Below are positions 17,649 through 28,204 of a DNA stretch of 64,000 nucleotides, one piece after another. Position 1 is the stretch's first letter, and every line of letters begins with the position of its first letter. The translations under genes and the position numbers were made by a program. The stretch comes from Bifidobacterium sp. (GTDB lineage: Bacteria; Actinomycetota; Actinomycetes; Actinomycetales; Bifidobacteriaceae). The notes under the pieces were generated by a model that was not told the DNA's origin, made no database searches, and was given only the letters and a program-made list of their open reading frames with translations. Where the stretch lies: positions 1 to 64,000 of the forward strand of contig JAGGHK010000002.1 of assembly GCA_024104275.1 (NCBI GenBank), written 5' to 3'.

Positions 17649-20600
17649 TCAGCCCCTCCTCACTTCGTAAACGGTGTCCACTTCACCGGCACAGGCCGGG
17701 CAGACCGTTTTCATATTGCACCACTGGACGTGGTCGGGTTGCGGACGAGCTACCAAAACGCTGGAACGCGAGGCCGCGGCGGCGTAGAAGATACGCGAGA
17801 TCATGGTCAGCGCCCACACCGCCTGGGTGCCCCGCAACGAAACGAACTGCTCCCAGGCAGATGCGCCCACACCTTGCGGGGCATCACTCGGCAGGTCAGG
17901 CAGATCGGCCAGTTTTTGCAGATCGGTATTAAAACTGCGAGACGTGAAACCAGTGCTGTTCAATGCCCCGCCACGGAAAAGCGGCGGTTGGAACAGCGAT
18001 TCCGGAACCCCGTGACTTTGCGCGGGAGCCGTGAACAAATCGACATCGAACAAGGCGCTTTGGGTGATGTCAGGCATGGCTTCGAGCGCCTCGACGCCGT
18101 GCAATCCGGCATTGGGCAGCATCGCCGAAGTCCTGCTTTCATCGCTCCCCCCGCTGTGACTTGCCTCGGGGAACGCAAGACCGAGCTGGTAGCAGACCAG
18201 TTGGAGGTCGTTGAACATATGCTTGCCGTCGTGCTTATGCCCGGTTTTCCAATCAATCAGGCGCACGTGCTCGTTGCCGTCCCCCAAATCCCGCCATTCC
18301 ATGCGATCGATGCGCCCCGTCAGACGTATCCGCAAGTCAGAGCGCATGCCCTCGGGCCAGCCGCCGTTGAGCAGGCCCATGATGCCTGCAAGGTCATCGA
18401 TACCGATAGAGTCAATGCCATCGATGGCGTTATAGGCCGCGAGAATATCGTCAAGGCCGAATCCTGCCGCAAACTCACACTCACTATCGATGTGCTTGAG
18501 ATGGCCCACGGCAAAGTTCTTGAGATTTCCGTATGGATAATCTTTATCGTTCGAAGTCACAAAATAGGTCGCGATATCGCTGAGCGTATGTTCCGCGCCT
18601 TCGTCCTTGCTCTCGGCACGGTAGCGCTGTTCGGGATCGTCGATGGCGTCAAGGTCGTCGGCAAGCTCATGGTACATGTCCATCATGCGCGCCGTGATTG
18701 CTTTGATGCGGTCATCTTCAGAACTGCCCGCCATGAAATCGTGAGCGTCAAGACCGGCCTCGCTGGCAAGTTGCGCCACCTTGTGTATCAGCGTTCCGAA
18801 GCTGGTGGCCGCGTTGGACGGACGCGGGCCGGCAAACTGGCTTTCCAACATCCAGCAGACCGGGCAGGCCCAGATTCTGTCGACCTGCGAAGGCGAAAGC
18901 GTCACCGTTGGAGCAACGGACGATGACTCATCCGCATTCGAGTCGTTCTGCGGGTTTTGCACGATCGACGGCAAGGCGGATTCGTCGGTTTCATTACGAT
19001 GTGACAATTCCGCAACGTCTGCATGTTGTGCGGCCTGAGGCTGCGCACTGGATTGGTACTGGGTATTGAAGGTGTACGGCCAGCCGTCGGGGTCGGCCGC
19101 CTGAAGTCCGGCATCCTCGAGCAACGCCAACGACACCGCTGCATCGCGAACGCGCGCGGAAGATGCTGTGTCAAATCGGTCCATTGGCCCAGAAGAAACG
19201 CCCTCGACTCCTGACGCCCCGGTGCCCTTGCCCGTCTCGTTTGCGATGGCATCGGTTTGATTCATCAGCTCGATACGGGAGGCCGCCACCAACCCGCGCG
19301 GGTCGGCATCAAGCCCGGCAAAACGGCCGGAATCCGCCAGTTGAGTGTAATCCCTGGTCTCAAGGTCGGCGTCGCGCACGCGGTCGAAACGCTCGGGAAC
19401 GTAGGTATAGAGAAAATCGGACGGTACGGTGTCATCGCTCAGCACGGCACTCAGCGTCACCTGCTCGCTGGCCCGTGTCAACGCCACCAGGAAACTTTTC
19501 TGCTCGGCCGAAAGCACCCGCGCAAGTTCACGGTCGGTGCCGGCCATATCCGTCTCATGCTCGTCACGCATCCCGCCGCGCAAGACGATGTCGGCCAGGT
19601 TTTCGCCGCCGAACATGGTGTTGCGCTCGGCGAGATTCGGCCAGACATCCTGCTGAATTGCGGTGATGAACACGAAGCGCCAATGGCCGCCGGCAGCACC
19701 GGCCGGAGTGGTGAGCGTGACCGCCTGATCGATGGGCGCGACCTTGGCCAGCGAATCCGCCTCAATGCGCATCGAACGTACACTGGCGATGAAATCCTCG
19801 ACGCTCTGCTTCGCGCCGGAACCAGAAGCGTAGGCGAAAAGCCGCATCATCACGTCGAGTCTGTCGTTGGCGGCACGGCCGTCGGCGTTGTTCGCGAGCG
19901 CCTGGACCTGCCACGCACCGGCTACATGGCAGGAATCCCACGCCAAAGAAAGCGCATACTGAGGCTCGCGGCTGGGCAAAGCGGAAATTCCTCGCTCAAC
20001 CTTCGCCACCAAATCCCAGACGTGAGCAAAGGCGCGGGTATAGGAATCGTTGCCCACTTTGCCAATCAATTGCAATACGTTTCCAGCATCATCAGCAACA
20101 CTAGGCTTTTCTCCGGCAGAATCACCGTCACTTTGACCGGCGGTATCGTCGTCAACCTCGGAATCGACTCCCCGACCGGTATCGCCAAAGGCCAGCATGA
20201 CATACATTGCGTCCACGCCGAAAGGCATGTCGGACTCGTTCTGGGCAGCCCCATCTTCGACAAGACTGTTGTCCACTTCGATATTGCTTGCCGGTCGCTG
20301 CGCGATAATCCGTTCCCGCAGCTCGACCCATTGCGCCTGCAGACATGGAAGCTGCGCGGTGAGGTCCAAGGCATGTTCGTTTTCGTCGCTATCTGCAGGC
20401 GTACCTTTCCCGTCCGTCTCGCCATCGATCACTTGCGCCAGTGAGGCGATGGCCTTCATCACCGACTCCACCGGCGCCAGACGCGCCGGCGAGGATGGGC
20501 CGTAGGCCGTCGAAGAGGAACGGAGAGTGACCAACGGGCTTTCCAGCAGGGTCTGCACCCGGCTGCGCACATATTTTGCCGTCTGTATCATCGACATGTT

Positions 20601-22235
20601 GGAACCATCGATACCGTCATGGCGCAGTCTCGCCAGTTCCATCAACGCGAACAGCCCTTGCACGCTCGGGTCGTCCTTCAGCGGCTTGGTGACCGCCGAA
20701 TAGCGCACCGGCACCCCGTCGCTGCGCAGCCGCTCGCCGAAAGCTCGGACCGTGTCGTTGTCGTGGGCGATGACCGCCATGTCATTCCAATCGCGACCGG
20801 TGCCAAGATGCGCCTCCTTGATACGCCAGACCACATCGTCGAGTTCCTCGCGCGGAGTGCGGTATAGCAGGGTCGCCACGCTTTCGTCCCCCGGTCTGGA
20901 ATCGCTGGCATCCAACGTCGCGATGGGCAGGCTGCCCGCCAGTCGCGGCAATTTCCCCGGCCTGTCAGGCAGCGCCACGGAAGTATCCTCATTGGCGGCG
21001 ATGGAAAGCGAGACACGCGAGGCGAGCAAATCAAGATATGAAGAATGACCGACATCGCAAATTCGACGAATAGGAAGCGTCATCAACTCGGCCGAAAGCG
21101 GAGGTTGCTGTGCACGCGTGAACAGGTATTCGGGATAGGAACCGCGGAAGGTCTGCACGGCTTCGTCGGGATTGCCGACAAGCAACAGCTTCACACCGCG
21201 CCGCGCCAACGACTCAAGGAAAGCAAGTCCTGCCAAAGTCAAATCCTGGAAATCATCGACTATGACAAACTTCGGCAGCGTCTCGTCGGCCGTCTGCTCG
21301 GCCGCCTGCGCACCCTCCACCAGCAGACGGGAGGAATCAAGGCGGAACTGACCCGGATAACCGTCAACCACCGCCTGCACATACTCACGCCGCAGCGCGA
21401 AGGCCAGCCGCCATTGGATGCCGAGCCGTTCGTCACGCAAGCTGTAGGTTTCCGCAGCGTTCTGAGAATCCGCAAGCATCTGCAGGACCTCGTCTTCTCG
21501 CTCGGCTGACAATCCAAGCTCATCCATACGGGCCAGCATGTCACGTAATTGCATGACAAACGCATCGTTGATTCCATGCGCGAAAAGAGCATCGCTGGAA
21601 CCGATGCCTTTCGAGGTCGAACGAGACCGGGTTTCGGGAGTCGCAGCGTTTGTCGCCTGTTGAACGGACACAGGGCCGCGCGACTTGCCAGCCGCTTCAC
21701 GCGACCCGCCTCTCGTCTCATTTCCGTCATCACCATAAACGGTATTCACCCAGTCATCGGCCGCGAAATACTGCCGCATCAGCTCGCAGGTCTCGCATAA
21801 TTCACCCGAACGCGCATGACCGACATGCACCGCGACAACCTGACGCAACAGCGCATCCTGCTCCGCACCGTTCAACAGTTTCGGCAATGGTTCATGTTTA
21901 CTCTCACGAAGGGCTGAAAGCAAACGAAACGCGATGGCCGAAAGCGTGGTCACCGGCCGCGCACTGGAAACGGAGCCGACTGCTCGAATAATCCGGTCAG
22001 AAAGCTTGTATGCCGCCTGACGTCCCGAAACCGCCATAAAAACGCTGGAATCGCCGAATCGCGAAACCCCCTCAAGCGTCGCCGCAAGTGCAAATTCCGT
22101 TTTACCGGAACTTGGCGAACCTGCCACTAAAAGTGCGCGGGAAGCTCCTTCGGACCTATCGTCCAGCATCGTTTTCACCGCACCCATTGCGGCATAATCG
22201 CTGAAATCCAACGTATCGTTCCCACTCATAGCCAT
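17649..22235 (-). CDS. adnA: AdnA-type helicase-nuclease subunit with degenerate motor
   Basis: This 1528-residue partner of AdnB has a UvrD-like N-terminal region and a C-terminal PD-(D/E)XK nuclease. The Walker A GSPSSGKTEFA is intact, but Walker B reads VDDFQD (Asp for the catalytic Glu), motif III reads VGNPDEAVQTFRG and motif VI reads ALTRASEQV, all weakened. The nuclease signature is intact (GTLIHKV, TGRIDRM, LIDWKTGHK). Four cysteines, one set in ACPVCW upstream of the nuclease and CNMKTVCPAC at the end, match the iron-sulphur staple of AddB/RecB-type nucleases. It is the first gene of the pair. The ribosome binding site before the ATG is weak, and an ATG two codons later is an alternative. 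Confidence 0.9.
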   Translation of the reverse strand: MAMSGNDTLDFSDYAAMGAVKTMLDDRSEGASRALLVAGSPSSGKTEFALAATLEGVSRFGDSSVFMAVSGRQAAYKLSDRIIRAVGSVSSARPVTTLSAIAFRLLSALRESKHEPLPKLLNGAEQDALLRQVVAVHVGHARSGELCETCELMRQYFAADDWVNTVYGDDGNETRGGSREAAGKSRGPVSVQQATNAATPETRSRSTSKGIGSSDALFAHGINDAFVMQLRDMLARMDELGLSAEREDEVLQMLADSQNAAETYSLRDERLGIQWRLAFALRREYVQAVVDGYPGQFRLDSSRLLVEGAQAAEQTADETLPKFVIVDDFQDLTLAGLAFLESLARRGVKLLLVGNPDEAVQTFRGSYPEYLFTRAQQPPLSAELMTLPIRRICDVGHSSYLDLLASRVSLSIAANEDTSVALPDRPGKLPRLAGSLPIATLDASDSRPGDESVATLLYRTPREELDDVVWRIKEAHLGTGRDWNDMAVIAHDNDTVRAFGERLRSDGVPVRYSAVTKPLKDDPSVQGLFALMELARLRHDGIDGSNMSMIQTAKYVRSRVQTLLESPLVTLRSSSTAYGPSSPARLAPVESVMKAIASLAQVIDGETDGKGTPADSDENEHALDLTAQLPCLQAQWVELRERIIAQRPASNIEVDNSLVEDGAAQNESDMPFGVDAMYVMLAFGDTGRGVDSEVDDDTAGQSDGDSAGEKPSVADDAGNVLQLIGKVGNDSYTRAFAHVWDLVAKVERGISALPSREPQYALSLAWDSCHVAGAWQVQALANNADGRAANDRLDVMMRLFAYASGSGAKQSVEDFIASVRSMRIEADSLAKVAPIDQAVTLTTPAGAAGGHWRFVFITAIQQDVWPNLAERNTMFGGENLADIVLRGGMRDEHETDMAGTDRELARVLSAEQKSFLVALTRASEQVTLSAVLSDDTVPSDFLYTYVPERFDRVRDADLETRDYTQLADSGRFAGLDADPRGLVAASRIELMNQTDAIANETGKGTGASGVEGVSSGPMDRFDTASSARVRDAAVSLALLEDAGLQAADPDGWPYTFNTQYQSSAQPQAAQHADVAELSHRNETDESALPSIVQNPQNDSNADESSSVAPTVTLSPSQVDRIWACPVCWMLESQFAGPRPSNAATSFGTLIHKVAQLASEAGLDAHDFMAGSSEDDRIKAITARMMDMYHELADDLDAIDDPEQRYRAESKDEGAEHTLSDIATYFVTSNDKDYPYGNLKNFAVGHLKHIDSECEFAAGFGLDDILAAYNAIDGIDSIGIDDLAGIMGLLNGGWPEGMRSDLRIRLTGRIDRMEWRDLGDGNEHVRLIDWKTGHKHDGKHMFNDLQLVCYQLGLAFPEASHSGGSDESRTSAMLPNAGLHGVEALEAMPDITQSALFDVDLFTAPAQSHGVPESLFQPPLFRGGALNSTGFTSRSFNTDLQKLADLPDLPSDAPQGVGASAWEQFVSLRGTQAVWALTMISRIFYAAAASRSSVLVARPQPDHVQWCNMKTVCPACAGEVDTVYEVRRG

Positions 22236-22281
22236 AGTTCAAAGTCTAAAGGCCGGTGTGGTCGCGCAGAGAAAAAGAAAA

Positions 22282-22364
22282 CCTTCACGCACCCGACAGA
22301 GGCCACTTACCCTTGCTGCATTCCTGCCCTGGGGGGTTTGGGTGACATAACGCCACGTGAAGGC
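22282..22364 (-). ncRNA. ffs: Signal recognition particle RNA (4.5S type)
   Basis: The minus strand carries the conserved domain IV hairpin core of bacterial SRP RNA, GGGCAGGAATGCAGCAAGGG (with GGAA and the AGCA asymmetric loop), inside a longer stem whose ends CCTTCACG and CGTGAAGG pair (22356-22363 with 22282-22289). A TATACT box (22371-22376) lies at -10 distance from the 5' end, and a T-rich run TTTTCTTTTTC follows the 3' end. The exact ends are estimated to within a few bases. It should bind the Ffh protein for membrane protein targeting. Confidence 0.92.
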
Positions 22365-22615
22365 TTAACCAGTATACCCCATGCCCGGACTGGACGCGCA
22401 TCTTGCAAGGGGCTAAAACCATCACGTAATAAAAACAGAGAGCTCCGTTGCATATAGCGTCTGGTCAACCCAAAAAATGGGCATGGCAAAAGACGGCTGA
22501 TCAATAACAACGACCCCTCGAGTACTATGGAAACCACAATCACCGCAAGCATACGCAAACGTACGCCGCGAGTAACGACATGGCGAAAACACAGACGATA
22601 AGAAAAGGAAACGCA

Positions 22616-23794
22616 ATGGCCAACGACGAAAACAAGAACCTACCCGATCTTTTCGTGGTGGGCGCGGGACTTTTCGGGCTTACGGTCGCCCAGCAGGCGG
22701 CAGAGAACGGGTACACCGTCGAGATCATCGACATTAGGCCGCATATCGGCGGCAACGCCTACTCCTATATGGACAAGGAGACCGGCGCGGAAATCCACCA
22801 GTACGGCGCGCACCTCTTCCACACCTCCAACAAACGCGTGTGGGACTACGTGAACCGCTTCACCGAATTCACGGATTACCAGCACCGCGTCTACGCCACG
22901 CACGACGGCGAGGTCTACCCCATGCCGATCAACCTGGGGACCATCAACCAGTTCTTCCACGCGCACTACACGCCGGCGCAGGCGCAGGAGCTCATCAAGG
23001 AGCAGGCGGGCGAACTGGCCGGAACCGACCCCAGCAACTTGAACGACAAAGGCATTCAGCTCATCGGCCGCCCGCTCTACGAGGCGTTCATCAAGAACTA
23101 CACCGGCAAGCAGTGGCAGACCGACCCGGCCGAACTGCCGGCCTCCATCATCAAGCGGCTTCCGGTGCGTTTCACCTACGACAACCACTATTTCAAAGAC
23201 ACATGGGAGGGCCTGCCCAAAGACGGCTACACCGCCTGGATGCAGCGCATGATTGACGACCCGAAGATCCACGTCACCCTCAATACCGACTTCTTCGACG
23301 AAAGCCAGCCGTTGAACAAGAAGGCGCTGCTGGGCCACGTGCCAATCGTCTACACCGGCCCGGTCGACAAGTACTTCGACTATGAGCTCGGCGACCTCAA
23401 GTGGCGCACCGTCGACTTCAAGGAGCAGCGCTATGACGAGGGCGATCACTTCGGCTGCCCGGTGATGAACTTCGTGGACGCCGACGTGCCCTATACCCGC
23501 GCCATCGAGTTCAAGAACTTCAACCCGGAACGCAAGGACCAGCAGAATCCCGACAAGACCGTGGTCTGGGAGGAATACAGCCGTTCGGCCGGACGCGACG
23601 ACGAGCCCTACTACCCCATCAACACCGCCGCCGATCAGAAGCTTTACCAGCGTTACAAGGACTTGGCGGCGCAAGAGCCGCAGGTCGTTTTCGGAGGTCG
23701 CCTCGGCACCTACGCCTACTACGACATGCACCAGGTCATCGATTCCGCCCTCATCGCCTACGAAAAGCAGGTCGCTCCGCTGCTGGGCAAGTAG
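22616..23794 (+). CDS. glf: UDP-galactopyranose mutase
   Basis: The 392-residue flavoprotein interconverts UDP-galactopyranose and UDP-galactofuranose, supplying galactofuranose for cell-wall or capsular polysaccharides. The FAD-binding motif VVGAGLFGLTVA is at about residues 14-25, followed by the family motifs IGGNAYSYMD and YGAHLFHTSNKRVW. The start is ATG at 22616, with AAAAGGAAA upstream; an ATG 12 codons earlier lacks a ribosome binding site. No other polysaccharide gene is beside it. The gene is convergent with the inositol-phosphate synthase gene. Confidence 0.95.
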   Translation: MANDENKNLPDLFVVGAGLFGLTVAQQAAENGYTVEIIDIRPHIGGNAYSYMDKETGAEIHQYGAHLFHTSNKRVWDYVNRFTEFTDYQHRVYATHDGEVYPMPINLGTINQFFHAHYTPAQAQELIKEQAGELAGTDPSNLNDKGIQLIGRPLYEAFIKNYTGKQWQTDPAELPASIIKRLPVRFTYDNHYFKDTWEGLPKDGYTAWMQRMIDDPKIHVTLNTDFFDESQPLNKKALLGHVPIVYTGPVDKYFDYELGDLKWRTVDFKEQRYDEGDHFGCPVMNFVDADVPYTRAIEFKNFNPERKDQQNPDKTVVWEEYSRSAGRDDEPYYPINTAADQKLYQRYKDLAAQEPQVVFGGRLGTYAYYDMHQVIDSALIAYEKQVAPLLGK

Positions 23795-24118
23795 TGGCCA
23801 ACTCGGAAAAGACAGCCGTTTGATGAGTGTTTATCAGCAGTTACACTTCCCATGCTGGAAACATGTATCTGGGAACACAAATTAGGACTTTCCCCGCAGT
23901 AACCCCACCACATATGCGGGAAAAAACCTATTTAGACGTTCAGAATGCGTCTTTTCCAGCATAAATCTGTGTGGAGTGCGGGAAAAGACGCATTTCGCCG
24001 ATTTACTTCTGCAAATCAACAGCAAATCCAGACATACGATGGTGGCCGCCATCTACATTTTGCAGATGACGGCCACCATTACGATTGCGACACTAAAAGT
24101 GTCAATCAAATCAAACAC
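23795..24118. other. Convergent intergenic region with two strong hairpins
   Basis: Between glf (+) and the inositol-phosphate synthase gene (-) there is no gene. A 14-bp perfect stem, AATGCGTCTTTTCC (23944-23957) with GGAAAAGACGCATT (23981-23994), and a 16-bp stem with one mismatch, 24039-24054 with 24064-24079 (ATGGTGGCCG arms), occupy it. Neither has a clear T-run, so ordinary termination is not proven, although transcript-end protection is plausible. Confidence 0.6.
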
Positions 24119-25261
24119 TCAGGCGTGCCAGACGTCCTTGCCGTTGTCTTTGGCGGACTTCACGTCGGCATCGAGTTCGGACTCGTCGGCCTCGACTTCG
24201 CCCTTGATGTACTTTTCGACCAGCTGACGGGCTTCGGAATCCTCATGCTGCACGGCCGGGGACTTCATGAAGTAGGAGCTGGGCGCGAGGATCGGGCCGG
24301 CGAGGTGACGGTCGAGCGCGATCTTGGCGGCGCGCACGGCGTCGATGACGATGCCGGCGGAGTTCGGCGAATCCCACACCTCAAGGCGGTACTCGAGGTT
24401 CAGCGGCACATCGCCGAAGGTGGTGCCCTCCAAGCGCACGAACGCGAGCTTGCGGTCGTCGAGCCATGCCACGTAATCGGACGGGCCGATGTGGACGTTG
24501 TGCGAATCCATCTCGTGAGGCACAATCGAGGTGACGGCGCGGGTCTTGGAGACCTTCTTGGATTCGAGGCGCGAACGCTGCAGCATGTTCATGAAGTCCA
24601 TGTTGCCGCCGACGTTGAGCTGATAAGTGCGATCGAGGCGCACGCCGCGGTCCTCGAAGAGGCGGGCCATCACGCGATGGGTGATGGTGGCGCCGACCTG
24701 GCTCTTGATGTCGTCGCCGATGATCGGAACGCCGGCGTCGCGGAACTTCTCGGCCCACTCGGGGTCGGAGGCGATGAAGACGGGCAGGCAGTTGACGAAG
24801 GCGCAACCGGCGTCCATCGCGGCCTGGGCATAGGCCTTGTCGGCCTGCTCAGAGCCCACGGGCATGTAGCTGACGAGAACATCGACCTTCTTGTCCTTCA
24901 ACACCTGGGCCACATCGACCGGCTCGGCGTCGGACTCGGTGATCATCTGGCGGTAGTATTCGCCCAAGCCGTCATAGGTCGGGCCACGCAACACTTCGAC
25001 GCCCTTGTTCGGCACGTCGCAGAACTTGTAGGTGTTGTTCTGCGAAGCCCCGATGGCCTCGGAAATATCCTTGCCCACCTTGAGGGCATCGACGTCGAAC
25101 GCCGTCACAAACTCGATATCGCGAACCCGATAGCCACCGAAGTTGTTGTGCATGAGGCCGGGGATCTTCTCATCGTCCTTCGCGTCCTTGTAATACTCGA
25201 CACCCTGAATCAGGGACGAGGCACAGTTACCAATACCTGCCACTGCCACGCGAATACTCAT
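24119..25261 (-). CDS. ino1: Inositol-3-phosphate synthase (actinobacterial type)
   Basis: The 380-residue protein converts glucose 6-phosphate to inositol 3-phosphate (often called inositol 1-phosphate) with bound NAD. The N-terminal Rossmann motif [20 protein letters not shown] is at about residues 5-24, and the central [11 protein letters not shown] and [14 protein letters not shown] segments are typical of the short actinobacterial and archaeal enzymes. The product feeds inositol lipids and, in some actinobacteria, mycothiol; which applies here is not visible. It is divergent from the penicillin-binding protein gene, with 286 AT-rich bp between them that must hold both promoters. Confidence 0.93.
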   Translation of the reverse strand: MSIRVAVAGIGNCASSLIQGVEYYKDAKDDEKIPGLMHNNFGGYRVRDIEFVTAFDVDALKVGKDISEAIGASQNNTYKFCDVPNKGVEVLRGPTYDGLGEYYRQMITESDAEPVDVAQVLKDKKVDVLVSYMPVGSEQADKAYAQAAMDAGCAFVNCLPVFIASDPEWAEKFRDAGVPIIGDDIKSQVGATITHRVMARLFEDRGVRLDRTYQLNVGGNMDFMNMLQRSRLESKKVSKTRAVTSIVPHEMDSHNVHIGPSDYVAWLDDRKLAFVRLEGTTFGDVPLNLEYRLEVWDSPNSAGIVIDAVRAAKIALDRHLAGPILAPSSYFMKSPAVQHEDSEARQLVEKYIKGEVEADESELDADVKSAKDNGKDVWHA

Positions 25262-25547
25262 ATTGACTCCTTTATTTCACGTGCAAAATTCCACTTGTAA
25301 GTTTAGCCCACCATAACGAGAAGGGCAGCAGTACACGCTGTGCACGGGCAACAATGTAACGGGAATTATATAAATATATACCGAACAACTATGTGATACA
25401 GCTTATGAACACTCTAAGCACGAATCCGAAAAGAACAGTATGAATTGCGTCACTCTACAATTTTTTCAACACCGAAACTACACATAACAACCACTTCTGC
25501 CCGCCAATCCCAGTAGTTTTTCAGGGGCAACCGTTACGGTAGTTGGC

Positions 25548-27917
25548 ATGGTTACAGAGTTTCGCACAGCTTCGGCGCGTTCGGTAGGCTCAGGCAGAGC
25601 CAAGCCCAAACGCAGGCACAAGAACGCCCAGGCATCGCGCAACCAATACCCGCGCAGCCGCGCCAATACCGCGAACAAACGCCGAAACGGGAACAAACGT
25701 CCGATCCAGCACGGCCCGCAACGCAAGGCGCCCAAAAGGCATAAGCACCGCATTCTCAAATGGACGCTCGGCATCATCGCAGTCCTTATTGCCGCCGGCG
25801 TCGGCGTATTCGCCTATCTTTACGCCACCACCGAAATTCCGCAGCCGGAAAAAATCGCGATGGCCGAAAAAACCAACGTCTATTTCGCCGACGGCACCAC
25901 TCCTGTCGGCAATTTCGCCACGCAGAACCGTGAAATCATCAGCTGCGACGTCCTGCCCAAATACGTGGGGCAGTCCATGGTCGCCTCGGAAAACCAAAGC
26001 TTCTACAAGGACACCGGCGTCGATTTCAAGGGCATCGCACGCGCGCTGCTCAACAACGTGAGCGGAGGGGCGCGGCAAGGAGCCTCCACCATCACCCAGC
26101 AGTACGCGGAACGCTACTATATGGGCGACACGCATTCCTACTCCGGCAAGGTGCGCGAAGCCATTCTGGCAATGAAAATCACCCGTTCGCAAGACAAGGA
26201 CAAGGTCCTGTGCAACTATATGAACACGATTTACCTCGGGCGCGGGGCGTACGGCATCGAGGCCGCTTCGAAAGCCTATTTCAACAAAGACGCCAAAGAC
26301 ATGACCATGCCCGAATCAGCGCTGCTGGCCGGCATCATTCCCGCCCCTTCGACCTGGGACCCGGCGGTGAACCCGAAACGCGCGCAGCAACGCTTCACAC
26401 GCGTCATCGGGATTATGGAGCGTCAGGGATACATCAGCCCCAAAGATGCGGCGGCGGCCAAACAGATGCCACCGACCGTGCCTCCGCAATCGCAGGAAAG
26501 CTCCTATAAAGGCACGAACGGCTACATTCTGCAGATGGTGCGCGACGAGCTGACCAGCAGCGGGAACTTCACCCGTGACGACCTCGATACCGGCGGCTAT
26601 ACCATCGTCACCACCATCGATAAAAACAAACAGGATCTGATGTTCAAGGTCGCCAGCCCCTCGCAGGATGGCAATGGAATCGTGCCTGCAGGCGTGCAGA
26701 TCGGTGGCATGAGCGTCAACCCGAAGGACGGATCAATCCTGTCGATTTATGGCGGCGATGATTACCTGTCCAAGCAACTCAACAACGCGACCCAGGCCAT
26801 CTACGAACCGGGTTCGACGATGAAGCCGTTCGCCCTGCTGGCGTCGGTCGAGGCCGGGGTCAACCTCAGCACGACCTTCAACGGCAACTCCCCGAGGGTC
26901 TTCGCCAATATCACCGCCCCGGTGCAGAACTTCGGCAACGAAAGTTTCGGCTACACCAACCTTTACAACGCCACCGCGAACTCGGTCAACACCATCTATA
27001 TGGACCTCCAACAGCATTTGGGGGCCAAGAAAGTGGCCCAGACCGCACAAGCCGCAGGCATGGACCCGAAGCTCGTGACCGGCGACAACCCGTTCACGGT
27101 GCTCGGAAATGACGGCGTGCACGTCGAAGACATCGCGCAGGCCTATTCCACCATCGCCAACCAGGGCAACAAGCCGACACTGCACATCGTGGCGAGCGTC
27201 AAGGATTCGCACGGCAAGGACATGTACCGTTCCCCGACCGACACCGCGCGTATCTTCAACCCGAACGACACCGCACTGGTCACCAAGGCGATGACAGGAA
27301 CCGTGCAATACGGCACGGCGACCGAGGCACGCAAAATCGGCAAAACCGTGGCCGGCAAATCCGGGACCGCGAACGATTCGACCGCAGGCAGCTTCGCAGG
27401 GTTCTCGCCGAGCATGGTCACGGTCTTCGCCATGTGGAACCCGGATCAAAACGGCAAACCGCAGGAAATGCCCAACATCAGCTACTACGGAAACGGCAGC
27501 GACTATCCGGTGCATCTCTTCACGGAATATATGAGGCAAGCTCTGGCCAACTCCCCCAACGAAGCGTTCCCCGTGGTCAAGGACGAAGGCAAGATCGGCG
27601 GCCCTGACGGCTCGTGGGGAACGGGCGGAGGATTCTCATATTCCGGATGGGGAAGCATCCGTAAAAACTACGGGACCTACGAAGGGGGTGCCACCAGCGG
27701 CGACTCCGGCGCTGGGGCCGGGGGCAATCCCGGCGGCGGCACCGGCACTACCACTAACGGCGAAGCCGGCAATTCGAATGGCTCAGCCAACAGCAACGGA
27801 AGTGGCAACACGAATAGCGGCGGGGGCGGTGCGCAGCCGGCGCAGAAACCGTCTGAGGGGTCAACCGGCGGCAGCGGCGAGTCATCGTCATCGCCGGGCA
27901 CTCAGGGGCAGCAATGA
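25548..27917 (+). CDS. Class A penicillin-binding protein (transglycosylase/transpeptidase)
   Basis: The 789-residue bifunctional enzyme polymerises and cross-links peptidoglycan. It has a basic cytoplasmic N-terminus, one membrane anchor at about residues 74-93 (GIIAVLIAAGVGVFAYLY), a GT51 transglycosylase domain (SENQSFYKDTGVD, about 148; GASTITQQ; NTIYLGRGAYGIE) and a transpeptidase domain with SxxK in PGSTMKPF (about 423), SVN (about 478) and KSGTA (about 604). The last roughly 90 residues are a Gly/Ser/Asn/Pro-rich flexible tail outside the membrane. The ribosome binding site is poor, so the start is probable only. A strong terminator follows. Confidence 0.93.
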   Translation: MVTEFRTASARSVGSGRAKPKRRHKNAQASRNQYPRSRANTANKRRNGNKRPIQHGPQRKAPKRHKHRILKWTLGIIAVLIAAGVGVFAYLYATTEIPQPEKIAMAEKTNVYFADGTTPVGNFATQNREIISCDVLPKYVGQSMVASENQSFYKDTGVDFKGIARALLNNVSGGARQGASTITQQYAERYYMGDTHSYSGKVREAILAMKITRSQDKDKVLCNYMNTIYLGRGAYGIEAASKAYFNKDAKDMTMPESALLAGIIPAPSTWDPAVNPKRAQQRFTRVIGIMERQGYISPKDAAAAKQMPPTVPPQSQESSYKGTNGYILQMVRDELTSSGNFTRDDLDTGGYTIVTTIDKNKQDLMFKVASPSQDGNGIVPAGVQIGGMSVNPKDGSILSIYGGDDYLSKQLNNATQAIYEPGSTMKPFALLASVEAGVNLSTTFNGNSPRVFANITAPVQNFGNESFGYTNLYNATANSVNTIYMDLQQHLGAKKVAQTAQAAGMDPKLVTGDNPFTVLGNDGVHVEDIAQAYSTIANQGNKPTLHIVASVKDSHGKDMYRSPTDTARIFNPNDTALVTKAMTGTVQYGTATEARKIGKTVAGKSGTANDSTAGSFAGFSPSMVTVFAMWNPDQNGKPQEMPNISYYGNGSDYPVHLFTEYMRQALANSPNEAFPVVKDEGKIGGPDGSWGTGGGFSYSGWGSIRKNYGTYEGGATSGDSGAGAGGNPGGGTGTTTNGEAGNSNGSANSNGSGNTNSGGGGAQPAQKPSEGSTGGSGESSSSPGTQGQQ

Positions 27918-28204
27918 TAAAGCGATAACACAGCCGGATAGATAAACGATAAATCCGGATCGACTTATCGTAAGATTCACGGTTTTCGCTTCTGGGCGAT
28001 TTTTGTGAGTTAACCGCAAAGATAAATCATGGCATAACCCCGCCAAAGCAAAGATGTGGGCCTGCATCCTTTCAAAGGAGCAAGTCCACATCTTTAGCGT
28101 TTTTGAAGGTTTTAGTTTTTGAAGGTTTTAGTTTTTGACGATTTTCATATTTCCTGCCATTTCCAGATACCAGCGGAAACGACAGGAAACACGAGATAGG
28201 AAAA
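27918..28204. other. Convergent intergenic region between PBP and leuA
   Basis: Besides the terminator given separately, this region has a perfect 16-bp tandem duplication GTTTTTGAAGGTTTTA (28099-28130) and a 7-bp TTTCCTG/CAGGAAA dyad (28150-28189) that may end leuA transcription from the other side. There is no gene. Confidence 0.5.
28050..28104 (+). terminator. Terminator after the penicillin-binding protein gene
   Basis: AAAGATGTGG (28050-28059) and CCACATCTTT (28086-28095) form a perfect 10-bp stem, with an inner CCTTT/AAAGG pair in the loop, followed by AGCGTTTTT on the plus strand. Confidence 0.8.

Noticed and set aside
23884-23926. Terminator for glf (TTCCCCGCA / TGCGGGAA stem)
   Set aside because: On the plus strand the stem is followed by A, not T, and the stem has a bulge, so it does not meet the pattern of an intrinsic terminator.
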